From positions 1-18,392 of the forward strand of contig JBGSWU010000205.1 in NCBI GenBank assembly GCA_041751795.1: DNA of 18,392 bases. The letters are read 5' to 3'. The notes under the pieces are model-generated. The model saw nothing but the letters and a program-made list of their open reading frames with translations. It did not search any database and had not been told where the DNA came from. A program made the position numbers and the translations under genes. Within the stretch, counting starts at the first letter, position 1. Each line of letters starts with the position of its first letter. Source of the DNA: JBBECJ01 sp041751795 (GTDB lineage: Bacteria; Chloroflexota; Chloroflexia; Thermomicrobiales; CFX8). Of the stretch, positions 1-7,379 are shown one piece after another.

Positions 1-753
1 ATAGGAGTGCGCGTAGAGTGCAACACCGTACGACAACGCAATCAGGCCCAGTGCGAGGTAGTCATCCAGCCCGATGGCTTCGCGATGGACCCGTCGAAGA
101 TACAGGACGAGGTAGCCGATGAGCGTACCGAGCAGAGCTCCGATGGCCAGCCCGGCTCCGATGGCCCAGATCACGTCGACGGCTACCCACTTCCAACCGA
201 TGTTACCCATCTCATGCAAGCCAACGACGCCGAGGCCGAGCATCACGAAAGGGAATGCAGAACCATCGTTCAGCCCGGCCTCACTTGTGAGGCTGAACCG
301 CAGACGATCGCGGTCCTTCGGAGATCGAACCTGGACATCCGACGCAAGCACAGGATCGGTCGGTGCGAGGATTGCCCCAAGCAAGATTGCGAGTCCAATG
401 GGTAATCCGAGAGCGTAGACACCGACGAACGCGACAAGACCCACGGAGATCGTCATAGCGACGAGTGCCAGCCGCAGCGTGAGCAGCCACATTCGATCGC
501 GGAGTGGAAGTCGAAGTTTAAGTCCGGCGGTGAACAGCGAGATGATGACCGCGATCTCAGTGATCCGCTCAAGCAGTGCGCTGTCGTCGAGCGGATCGAG
601 TGTGATCAGTCCGATCCCCAGCGGACCGAGTGCGATTCCTCCGACGACATACAGCATCGTCGCGGAAAGCGGGAGCCTGCGGAGCATCGTACCGGCAAGC
701 GCCATCGCGACCAGCAACAGCCCGATCAGGATGAAGCCGATTGTGAAGGTCAT
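1..753 (-). CDS. NhaP-like cation:proton antiporter, CPA1 family (C-terminus cut by window edge)
   Basis: An integral membrane antiporter exchanging Na+ or K+ for H+ across the cytoplasmic membrane. The visible 251 residues begin with a hydrophobic helix (about 1-23) and run through repeated membrane segments. Two CPA1 hallmarks are present: the PTDPV motif at 131-135, matching the ion-binding 'TDP' unwound helix, and SEAGLNDGSAFPF at 157-169 with the Asn-Asp pair of electroneutral NhaP/NHE exchangers. The start is the ATG at 753-751; no standard start lies closely upstream in frame and its SD is weak. It lies 60 bases downstream of the KefB-like gene on the same strand, so it is probably the third gene of that operon. 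The reading frame is open to base 1, so the C-terminal part, including any regulatory domain, is missing. The family call is firm; the transported ion cannot be told. Confidence 0.9.
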   Translation of the reverse strand, partial: MTFTIGFILIGLLLVAMALAGTMLRRLPLSATMLYVVGGIALGPLGIGLITLDPLDDSALLERITEIAVIISLFTAGLKLRLPLRDRMWLLTLRLALVAMTISVGLVAFVGVYALGLPIGLAILLGAILAPTDPVLASDVQVRSPKDRDRLRFSLTSEAGLNDGSAFPFVMLGLGVVGLHEMGNIGWKWVAVDVIWAIGAGLAIGALLGTLIGYLVLYLRRVHREAIGLDDYLALGLIALSYGVALYAHSY

Positions 754-813
754 CCGAGGCGAACCTCTGATACGTGACCGCCGCGATCGCCACAGACATG
801 CTGCATCCTGCGG

Positions 814-2514
814 TTACTCCCGTTCCTCGACCGTGTAGTAGCTTTCACGCCTGCGCTGAACGATTGCACCAACTTGCCGCTGATCGAGTCCATGCACGTG
901 CATCACATGCCGAATCAGTTCGAGTCCAGCCTCAAATTCGGGCTGAATCACCTCGTTCGCACCGAGTTCGCGCAATCGCTGCATCTGCTCCTGGCTCCTG
1001 GCTCTCGCGATAATGTCCAGCCTGGCGTTCGCGCGTCGACCGCTTTCAACAGCTCCTTCGGCTGCGAGAGGATCGGAGATCGCGACGGCGAGAACGCGAG
1101 CCCGGTTTATCCCGAGCCTGCTCAGGATCTCGGGATTCCCTGCGTCGCCGTATATTGCGGGAACTCCATCACGAATCGCTTCGCGAACCGATGCCGCATC
1201 GTTATCTACGACAACACACGAAAACCCTCGCCGCTGGAGCGCATCCACCAGCACCATTCCGAGGCGACCGTAGCCGCAAACGATCGTGTGACGCGCAGGC
1301 GGATCGCCTTCAAGCAGCGGCGACTGAGGATCTTCGATCCATCGACTGTTTATCGATCGAACGTATCGCAAAGCGCGAGGTGTCACAGCATCGAGCATCG
1401 GAGATATCAACAGTGTTCCAACAGATACAGCCAGCACGAGGTTGTAACCTTCGATATCAATCAGATTCCGGTCAAACCCCTCGCCAGCGAGGATGAATGA
1501 CACTTCACCGATCTGCGGCAGCAGGACGCCAACAAGGACAGCCGCAGTCAGCGGCAACCCAAACGCACGAACGGTGCCCGTGATGATGATCATCTTGCCT
1601 ACGAGAACGACGAAGGTAATTAGCAGGACGGTCCACAGGTGATCGGCAACGTAGTTCAGATCGAGGAGCATGCCGACCGACACAAAGAAAAGTGTGGCGA
1701 ACGCCTCACGCAACGGAATAATGTCCGCCAGCACCTGATGACTGAAATCCGATTCCGAAACGATCAAACCCGCGAGGAATGCACCGAGTGCGATCGAAAG
1801 GCCTGCCTCCTCAGTCACAATTGCTGTCCCGAGGACAATTACGACGACGGCCAGCAGGAACAACTCACGGGAGCGGGTCGCAGCGATGATCTCGAGCAAC
1901 CATGGGACGATTCTTAATCCAAGGAAGATGACAAGACCGAGTACGACCACAGCGATACCGACGGACCGGATCACGCCAACAAGAATGTCTTCACCTTCGT
2001 TCGCGAGCACTGGCAACAGGATCAACATCGGCACAAGCGCAAGGTCCTGGAACACAGCGATACCAGCCGTGACTCGACCGTGCCTCGTGCCAGTCTCTCC
2101 ACGTAACGTCAACAGTTTCAAAGCGACAACGGAGGACGACAACGCCACGACCATCCCGAACAGGATGGACTGAGACCATGACCAGTTGAGGAAGAATGCG
2201 ATGGTGAGCCCGAACAGTGTCGTCAGTCCCACCTGCACTGATCCGGCACCTAGTGCAATGCGCCGGACTTCGAGGAGTTCCTTGAGCGAGAACTCCACAC
2301 CGAGCGAGAACATCAGGAAGGCGACGCCGAGTTCGGCAAGTAGTCGGACCGACTCCAGGTCAGCGTCATATCCGGGAGTCGACGGTCCGAGAATGAGCCC
2401 TGCCACGACGTAGCCGACGATAACGGGAAGACCAACTCGGCGGGCGACGACACCCACAGCAAATGCCGCAGCCAACGCAACGGCGATATTGAGGATGACG
2501 TGACTTTCCTCCAA
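814..2514 (-). CDS. KefB/YbaL-like monovalent cation:proton antiporter with TrkA-N domain (CPA2)
   Basis: A 566-residue membrane antiporter. Residues 1-385 form a roughly 12-helix Na+/H+ exchanger domain with CPA2 signatures: LGVEF at 71-75, FQDLALVP at 155-162 carrying the conserved transport Asp157, GAFLAGLIVSES at 244-255, and SVGMLLDL at 279-286. A hydrophilic linker leads to a TrkA-N (RCK) NAD-binding domain at about 408-530, with the dinucleotide loop GYGRLG at 414-419 and an acidic strand end at VVDND 435-439. Such domains gate Kef-type K+ efflux by nucleotide or thiol ligands. Length matches the family. The start is a TTG at 2514-2512 preceded by GAAAGG eight bases upstream; later candidate starts would cut into the first helix. 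The 56-base gap from the PPOX gene and the 60-base gap to the next antiporter suggest one operon. Whether it carries K+ or Na+ is not resolved. Confidence 0.93.
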   Translation of the reverse strand: MEESHVILNIAVALAAAFAVGVVARRVGLPVIVGYVVAGLILGPSTPGYDADLESVRLLAELGVAFLMFSLGVEFSLKELLEVRRIALGAGSVQVGLTTLFGLTIAFFLNWSWSQSILFGMVVALSSSVVALKLLTLRGETGTRHGRVTAGIAVFQDLALVPMLILLPVLANEGEDILVGVIRSVGIAVVVLGLVIFLGLRIVPWLLEIIAATRSRELFLLAVVVIVLGTAIVTEEAGLSIALGAFLAGLIVSESDFSHQVLADIIPLREAFATLFFVSVGMLLDLNYVADHLWTVLLITFVVLVGKMIIITGTVRAFGLPLTAAVLVGVLLPQIGEVSFILAGEGFDRNLIDIEGYNLVLAVSVGTLLISPMLDAVTPRALRYVRSINSRWIEDPQSPLLEGDPPARHTIVCGYGRLGMVLVDALQRRGFSCVVVDNDAASVREAIRDGVPAIYGDAGNPEILSRLGINRARVLAVAISDPLAAEGAVESGRRANARLDIIARARSQEQMQRLRELGANEVIQPEFEAGLELIRHVMHVHGLDQRQVGAIVQRRRESYYTVEERE

Positions 2515-2570
2515 CGATTCGGCCTTTCACGCCGGAATCTGACGCGGCTCACATCGGACGACTCCACATT

Positions 2571-3008
2571 TCAACCACCTCGAGCGGCCGGTGGAGTTGA
2601 CCGATGTCTCCGTACCCGTTCGGGATGGACCACAATCATCACCCGTGGCGCATTCGAGAGAGCATCGACATAGCGGTCAGCGCGGTCACCGATGTAACGC
2701 TTCGCGATGCTGCGAAGTTCAGAACGCGCGGCAGCATCGTCGGCGACAATGTCGGCGTGACCTCGAATCTCGAGATAGTCGTACGGATTGCCAGGCACAT
2801 TGATGACGATGGAAACTCGAGGAGACTGACGCAACGCGCGCGCTTTCGCCGACGCTTCTGGCGCAATCATCCTCAGGTCTTCATTTCCCGCACGGTACCA
2901 CATGATCGAATTCTGAAGCGAACCATCAGGTAGCGACAGAGCGAGCGTCGCGAACGCTGACTGCTCCAACAGGTCTCGATCCTCGGCGGTAAACAATGTT
3001 TCGCTCAC
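2571..3008 (-). CDS. PPOX-class pyridoxamine 5'-phosphate oxidase-fold protein (flavin/F420-binding)
   Basis: A 145-residue split-beta-barrel protein of the PNPOx-like family, which binds FMN, F420 or related cofactors as a dimer and reduces or sequesters small substrates. Visible features are the N-terminal helix and strand leading to FATLALSLPDGSLQNSIMWY at 19-38, the segment LRMIAPEASAKARALRQSP at 45-63 typical of the phosphate-binding region, SIVINVPGNPYDYLEIRGHA at 66-85, and VMIVVHPERV at 123-132. I chose the GTG at 3008-3006 because AAAGAGG lies eight bases upstream and the family fold begins just after it. An ATG at 3209 would add 67 residues of basic, non-family sequence that runs into the divergent gene's start. 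It is the first gene of the minus-strand antiporter operon. F420 use is possible, but the exact cofactor and substrate cannot be assigned. Confidence 0.82.
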   Translation of the reverse strand: MSETLFTAEDRDLLEQSAFATLALSLPDGSLQNSIMWYRAGNEDLRMIAPEASAKARALRQSPRVSIVINVPGNPYDYLEIRGHADIVADDAAARSELRSIAKRYIGDRADRYVDALSNAPRVMIVVHPERVRRHRSTPPAARGG

Positions 3009-3127
3009 CCTCTTGACCTCTTTCCCAGATTCTTCATCTGTTGCTTTCAAGTTCGTTGGCGATCGTGAACCTGCTGATCGGCACGGACATTGCATTAACT
3101 CGGTTGCCGTCAGAACCGGCCACCGCC

Positions 3128-3158
3128 TTCGACCATTATCTGATAGACGATGGATAAT
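3128..3158 (+). promoter_or_regulatory. candidate promoter for the DksA-like gene
   Basis: Within the 191-base divergent gap (3009-3199), GATAAT at 3153-3158 resembles a -10 box and TCGACC at 3129-3134 is a weak -35 match with an 18-base spacer. Transcription would begin about 35 bases before the start codon. The -35 match is poor, so this is a tentative call. Confidence 0.3.
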
Positions 3159-3199
3159 GATTACGGCCACTAGCGAACAAACGATGAAACGAGGGACCG

Positions 3200-3616
3200 A
3201 TGCCGACACGTGATGAGCAATTCAAGAAACTGCGAACGCGCCTGGAAGAAGATCTGAGGACCAGTCGCGCGTCAATTGGAGAACTCGACGAAGAGTCAGA
3301 AGAATTGGCACAGGACGGCGACCAGGAAGGCGGAGTCCCGGCGAATCACATGGCCGACCTCGGTTCGAACGTCTATGAACGCGAACGACTGATGACAATC
3401 GAGCAGGAAATGCGCGATCGTGTCACTGGAATCACTGAAGCCCTGCAGCGAATGGACGAGGGCACCTACGGTAAATGTACCCGTTGCGGCAAGTCAATTC
3501 CTATTGCTCGTCTTGAGATCATGCCGTTCACGGAATACTGCGTCGAATGCCAGGAGATCATCGACCAGGAGAATCCGCAAGCGGGTCAGAAGGCAGAACA
3601 GCAGCTACAACCGTAG
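3200..3616 (+). CDS. TraR/DksA-family C4 zinc-finger protein
   Basis: A 138-residue regulator of the kind that enters the RNA polymerase secondary channel. The N-terminal half (5-90) is a charged alpha-helical hairpin. NHMADLGSNVYERE at 49-62 matches the hairpin motif seen in Gram-positive YteA/YocK-type proteins. The zinc finger has Cys93, Cys96, Cys114 and Cys117 in a C-x2-C-x17-C-x2-C pattern. The DxxDxA tip motif that makes E. coli DksA active with ppGpp is not visible, so this is better called DksA-like than DksA. The ATG at 3200 follows GAGGGA closely. A 22-residue Gln-rich tail ends the protein. It is transcribed alone and divergently from the PPOX/antiporter operon, and its stop faces the dehydratase gene. 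Its target promoters are unknown. Confidence 0.88.
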   Translation: MPTRDEQFKKLRTRLEEDLRTSRASIGELDEESEELAQDGDQEGGVPANHMADLGSNVYERERLMTIEQEMRDRVTGITEALQRMDEGTYGKCTRCGKSIPIARLEIMPFTEYCVECQEIIDQENPQAGQKAEQQLQP

Positions 3617-3634
3617 TGTCCAGGGATTCGCTTG

Positions 3635-3667
3635 CCCGGCTATGTCCCGGAATGCCCGGTATGCCCG
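3635..3667. repeat. short tandem CCCGGNATG repeat between convergent genes
   Basis: The 71-base gap between the convergent DksA-like and dehydratase genes contains CCCGG at 3635-3639, 3646-3650 and 3655-3659, and CCCG at 3664-3667. The last units form a 9-base direct repeat, CCCGGAATG then CCCGGTATG then CCCG. CCAGG near 3620 and CCTGG near 3668 could pair and enclose the repeat as a large stem. There is no T-run, so it is not a classical intrinsic terminator. Confidence 0.55.
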
Positions 3668-3687
3668 CCTGGGATCCTGTCATCTCA

Positions 3688-4638
3688 TCACGCACCCATT
3701 GCAACGATCTCAGCCAGCCGATCAGCGTCGATACTTCCGCCGCTGACGATCGCGATTGCACGGCCAGACTGATGCAATCGCATCGCAGCAGCTACAGCAA
3801 GCGAGCCTGCACCTTCGGCGACGATTTTGTTCTTGAGCGCGAGATGTCGGATTGCAGTTCGCACTTCGTCATCCGTTGCGGTGACGACGTCATCGACGAG
3901 ATCTCGGAGAAGCGGATACATTTCTGGAAACATGAAGGAAACGGCGACACCATCACAGATTGTGTCGACGGGAACATCAACGGTCTTCCCGGCCGCCAGG
4001 CCAGCGATGACTGGAGTACAACCACTCGGTTGAACACCGACGATGCGCACGTTGGGACGTACCGTTTTCAACACGTTCGCGATACCAGAGATCAGGCCAC
4101 CACCTCCGATGGGAACGTAGACAACATCCACATCCGGCATATCTTCGTCGATCTCGATGCCAATACTGCCGTGCCCCGCGATGACATCTCGGTTAGCCAC
4201 CGGATGGATGAACGTATCCGGGAAATCGTTGTACCCGCCGGCCCGAAGATACCCGAATGCCTGCTCGCCCGGCATTAAATCAGCGGTCCCGCCATACGCT
4301 TCTGTCGCAGCAACCTTATTGGCTGCCGTAGTGAGTGGCATCACTGACCGTGCTGGAATGCCAAATCGACGTGCAGCCCACGATAGAGCCTGGGCCGTAT
4401 TGCCGGATGAGACGGTACTGACTCCACGTTCACGATCTTCAGGCGACAGTGAGGCTACGGCATTGTAGATGCCTCGCATCTTGAAACTGCCGACGGGCTG
4501 TAGACACTCGGGCTTAATCCAGATCGAGTCGGATCCATGCAGTTGCAGCAGCGGCGTTCTGACAGCGACACCGTGGAGCCGCTCTCGCGCTGCGTAGACT
4601 TCATCCAGCGTCGGTTGCAGTTGCGTCGTAACCGCCAT
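3688..4638 (-). CDS. PLP-dependent serine/threonine dehydratase (fold type II)
   Basis: A 316-residue cytoplasmic enzyme that would deaminate Ser or Thr to pyruvate or 2-oxobutyrate plus ammonia; close relatives are serine or aspartate racemases. PVGSFKMRG at 48-56 carries the Schiff-base Lys53. SSGN at 77-80 is the substrate/PLP-binding loop, GGGG at 178-181 cups the PLP phosphate, and EGAG at 275-278 is a family motif. SGGSID at 299-304 stands where many relatives have SGGN, near the PLP pyridine nitrogen. There is no C-terminal ACT regulatory domain, so it is the short, biodegradative type rather than IlvA. The ATG is preceded by GAAGGAG with ideal spacing. It sits 41 bases downstream of the class V aminotransferase gene, so the two are probably cotranscribed. 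Dehydratase versus racemase is not settled. Confidence 0.87.
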   Translation of the reverse strand: MAVTTQLQPTLDEVYAARERLHGVAVRTPLLQLHGSDSIWIKPECLQPVGSFKMRGIYNAVASLSPEDRERGVSTVSSGNTAQALSWAARRFGIPARSVMPLTTAANKVAATEAYGGTADLMPGEQAFGYLRAGGYNDFPDTFIHPVANRDVIAGHGSIGIEIDEDMPDVDVVYVPIGGGGLISGIANVLKTVRPNVRIVGVQPSGCTPVIAGLAAGKTVDVPVDTICDGVAVSFMFPEMYPLLRDLVDDVVTATDDEVRTAIRHLALKNKIVAEGAGSLAVAAAMRLHQSGRAIAIVSGGSIDADRLAEIVAMGA

Positions 4639-4679
4639 GTCACTCCTTCGGGACCCACCACGATTGCGGATGCGATGAT

Positions 4680-5888
4680 CTAGGCCGTGTGGGACACCCC
4701 TAGTTCTGGTAATGCCTCGATCAATCGATCGATATCGTCGCTGGTATTGTAGAAGGTCGGTGCGACCCGGATTCCGTGCGACCGGATTGCGGTAACGACT
4801 CCAGCCTCAGTCAGCGCAACATGAGCACGCAAATCCCCGTCACTGGTCCCGCTAGTCAACGCTACAAACTGAGATCGGTGCTTGCTTTCAAGGCTGCTGC
4901 TGACTCGATAACCTTTGTCGACCACTCCACCAACGAGTCGATCGATAAGTCCTCGGGCATGCAAGAGAATCCATTCAGGACCAATGCCTTCAATGAGTGT
5001 CAACGAGGCTTGGAGTCCGGCAATGAGTGCAAATGGCTGAGCTCCAGCTTCGAAACGCTCCGCGGTCGGATGCCAAGTAACGATGGGTTCAGCAACGAAT
5101 GGGTTTCCGCACACCGACGCACTCCCGCCGTGCGTAGGTCTGATTCGCTCCATGCCTTCGCTCGAAAATACGGCGACGCCGATGCCGAAGCCAGCGTGGA
5201 GCCACTTGTACCCGTGTGCGACGACCGCGTGAATACCCCAACGATCAACATTAATCGGAACGGCTCCGAGAGATTGGGTTGCGTCGACGATCAACAGGAG
5301 TCCTCGATCGCGACACAGTTGACCGAGCTCGGCTAAATCGTTGAGGTATCCGTCGGCAAACTCGACGTGAGAGATCGCAATGGCACGCGTCCGCGCGGTA
5401 ATCGCCGACTCAATGGCGTCCATGCTGGTTCGCCCATCATCGGTCTTCGCCGCCCACCGGACTCGCACCCCAAGATCACCCTGAGCAAGAAATGGAATCG
5501 CCAGCGACGGATACTCGGAATGGGGGATCACGACCTCGTCTCCGTTCCGCCAGTCAATTCCAGCCGCACAGATACTGATGCCATGCCCGGCAGACGAAAC
5601 GATCGCCACTCGTTCAGCGGCGCTTCCTGCGAGCCTGGCAACGGCACCTCGAACCGCGCAAAGTTGCGCTCCCCGGTCACCAGCTTCCCAGACCTGTGGA
5701 ACGGCCATTGCCTGATTGAACTCGTCCAGCGCGCGAATCGTTCGCTGCGGCAGCGGACCAACTGACGCATGATTCAGGTATGACCAGATCCTTGTCATCG
5801 GAAATTCGGATGCTCGAACGGACGCGGGGTCGAATTTCGGCGTTGCTGTCATCAGGTTCATCCTTTCGCACTCCGCTTCGTCAACCAT
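4680..5888 (-). CDS. class V aminotransferase-fold PLP enzyme (cysteine desulfurase / isopenicillin N epimerase-like)
   Basis: A 402-residue fold-type I PLP enzyme. YLNHASVGPLP at 37-47 is the typical N-terminal substrate-binding segment. SSAGHGISI at 98-106 holds the PLP phosphate, HVEFADGYLNDL at 174-185 is the beta-strand region, VDATQSLGA at 201-209 supplies Asp202 and Gln205 to the PLP ring, and HGYKWLHAGFGIG at 225-237 carries the Schiff-base Lys228. I see no catalytic Cys loop of the kind that defines true IscS/SufS desulfurases, so an epimerase, lyase or kynureninase-like role is as likely. Three ATGs compete for the start: 5888 (GGTAGG nine bases upstream), 5861 (GCGGAG) and 5852 (GAAAGG eight bases upstream). 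The family domain begins after all of them, so the first 12 residues are uncertain. It is followed by the dehydratase gene and diverges from the hydantoinase gene. Confidence 0.84.
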   Translation of the reverse strand: MVDEAECERMNLMTATPKFDPASVRASEFPMTRIWSYLNHASVGPLPQRTIRALDEFNQAMAVPQVWEAGDRGAQLCAVRGAVARLAGSAAERVAIVSSAGHGISICAAGIDWRNGDEVVIPHSEYPSLAIPFLAQGDLGVRVRWAAKTDDGRTSMDAIESAITARTRAIAISHVEFADGYLNDLAELGQLCRDRGLLLIVDATQSLGAVPINVDRWGIHAVVAHGYKWLHAGFGIGVAVFSSEGMERIRPTHGGSASVCGNPFVAEPIVTWHPTAERFEAGAQPFALIAGLQASLTLIEGIGPEWILLHARGLIDRLVGGVVDKGYRVSSSLESKHRSQFVALTSGTSDGDLRAHVALTEAGVVTAIRSHGIRVAPTFYNTSDDIDRLIEALPELGVSHTA

Positions 5889-5991
5889 TGTCGATGACCT
5901 ACCCTGCTACCGCAATTGATCGTGACGGTACGGTCATCTTCCCGTAGCATGCACAAAGCACCGGGGAGATGGATATCAGAAAGGCGAGCAG
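5889..5991. promoter_or_regulatory. divergent promoter region, aminotransferase / hydantoinase
   Basis: This 103-base gap must hold the promoters of both divergent genes. I see a TGAC-N6-GTCA inverted repeat at 5923-5936 that also reads as a tandem ACGGT pair, which could be an operator. No convincing -35/-10 pair stands out on either strand. Confidence 0.3.
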
Positions 5992-7371
5992 ATGGACGTT
6001 GATATCGTCGTACGAAACGGAACGATCGTCACAGAAGCGGCGCGGTTTCAGGCGGACATCGGCATACGCGGAGAGCGCATTGTCCAGCTGGGAGGCGAAC
6101 TCACGGGGAATCGAGAGATCGACGCAAGCGGGCGATTGGTGCTTCCCGGAGCAATCGACGCCCATGTACACCTCACGAGTCCAGAAACTGACCCAGACGA
6201 AGTCCAATGGTCCGATGATTTTACGAGCGGGTCCCAGTCCGCGCTCGCCGGCGGTGTGACGACTGTTGGCAATATGACATTCCTGCGGCGTGGGGAGTCG
6301 ATGCGTTCCGGACTCGATCGGGAAGCGAAACTCGTTTCCGAGCAGGCGATTGCGGATGTGATCCTTCACCCAGTGATCGACGACCCTCGCGAGGAGATTC
6401 TCGACGAGATCGACGACCTGCTCGGAGCCGGTCACGCCGATATCAAGTTTTTTATGTCGATGCAGTCGTTCGAGGACAACGTCGGTGGATTTCTGAGGGC
6501 CACCGAAGCCGCGGGCCAGCGGGGGCTCCTCACGATGATCCACTGCGAGGATTTCCCGATCATCCAATGGTCAATCGAACGACTTCTGGCGAGCGGACGC
6601 GGCTCGCTCGCGAATTATCCCGAGAGTCGCCCAGTCGTGTCAGAGGTCGTAGCCACTCAACGAGCCGTTGCCCTTTGCGAGATGACTGGCGCTCCCGTCT
6701 ACATCGTTCATCTCTCGTCGGCTGCCGCACTGGACGTCTGTCGCGATGCACAAGCGCGTGGCCTGCCCGTGTACGTCGAAACCCGGCCACTGTACCTGCA
6801 CTTGACGCGAGAACGGTTCGCTGACGACGACGGTGCCAAATATGTCGGCCAACCTCCACTCCGCGAGGAATCAGATCGCCTCGCTCTCTGGGACGGATTG
6901 AGAAGCGGCGCGATCCACACGATCTGCACCGACCACGCCCCCTGGGCCCTCGAGCACAAATTGGACCCAGAGCTTCACGTCGGCAATCTCCGACCAGGTA
7001 TGGAGAACTTGCAAACGATGCTCCCGATGCTCTACTCAGAAGGGGTCCGAAGCGGCGCGATCAGCCTCGAACAGTTGGTCGCGCTCACGTCGACCAACGT
7101 CGCCAAACTATTTGGGCTCTACCCCCGGAAGGGAACCATCGCAATCGGCTCAGACGCCGATCTCGTTCTCTGGGACACGGACGAGCGGCGGGTCATTCGC
7201 GACGAAGACATGTTCTCGAGGGCCGGACATTCAATCTACTCCGGAATGGAAGTCACGGGATGGCCCACGATGACGATTCGCAGGGGCGAAGTCGTATACG
7301 AGAACAGAAGAGTCATCGGTGAATCCGGGAGCGGAATGCTGCTCCGTCGCGGGCAAATGAGAGGTGTCTGA
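5992..7371 (+). CDS. dihydropyrimidinase / D-hydantoinase-family amidohydrolase
   Basis: A 459-residue cytoplasmic cyclic amidohydrolase that opens hydantoin, dihydropyrimidine or similar rings to N-carbamoyl products. The binuclear metal site is complete: His58 and His60 (DAHVHL), the carbamylated Lys152 (IKFFM), His184 (IHCED), His240 (IVHLSS) and Asp314 (CTDHAPW). Further family motifs are VETRPLYL at 262-269, the PGMEN segment, the small-domain motif GTIAIGSDADLVLWD, and the C-terminal SIYSGMEVTGWPTMTIRRGEV block, which is typical of hydantoinase/dihydropyrimidinase more than of dihydroorotase. Length is normal. The ATG follows AAAGG with a 7-base gap. It is divergent from the aminotransferase/dehydratase pair and ends eight bases from the convergent glycan operon. 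No carbamoylase or hydantoin racemase is in view, so the natural substrate is open; allantoinase-like activity is possible. Confidence 0.9.
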   Translation: MDVDIVVRNGTIVTEAARFQADIGIRGERIVQLGGELTGNREIDASGRLVLPGAIDAHVHLTSPETDPDEVQWSDDFTSGSQSALAGGVTTVGNMTFLRRGESMRSGLDREAKLVSEQAIADVILHPVIDDPREEILDEIDDLLGAGHADIKFFMSMQSFEDNVGGFLRATEAAGQRGLLTMIHCEDFPIIQWSIERLLASGRGSLANYPESRPVVSEVVATQRAVALCEMTGAPVYIVHLSSAAALDVCRDAQARGLPVYVETRPLYLHLTRERFADDDGAKYVGQPPLREESDRLALWDGLRSGAIHTICTDHAPWALEHKLDPELHVGNLRPGMENLQTMLPMLYSEGVRSGAISLEQLVALTSTNVAKLFGLYPRKGTIAIGSDADLVLWDTDERRVIRDEDMFSRAGHSIYSGMEVTGWPTMTIRRGEVVYENRRVIGESGSGMLLRRGQMRGV

Positions 7372-7379
7372 TCGACTTC

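Noticed and set aside
874..1500. 208-codon plus-strand ORF opposite the KefB-like gene
   Set aside because: It is antisense to the conserved TrkA-N domain and has no domain of its own.
3009..3209. 67-residue N-terminal extension of the PPOX protein
   Set aside because: It is not family-like, overlaps the divergent gene's start, and a GTG with a good SD exists at 3008.
3547..4278. 243-codon plus-strand ORF opposite the dehydratase
   Set aside because: Its protein has no family-like motif and it lies wholly antisense to a gene with complete PLP motifs and a good SD.
4776..5336. 186-codon plus-strand ORF opposite the class V aminotransferase
   Set aside because: It is a shadow of a well-supported gene, with no SD and a low-complexity Arg/Ser-rich product.
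5899..6567. 222-codon minus-strand ORF opposite the hydantoinase start
   Set aside because: It overlaps the divergent promoter and the N-terminal metal motifs of the hydantoinase; its sequence has no recognisable domain.
7372..7379. terminator between the hydantoinase and the glycan operon
   Set aside because: Only eight bases separate the convergent stops and no stem with a T-run is visible there.
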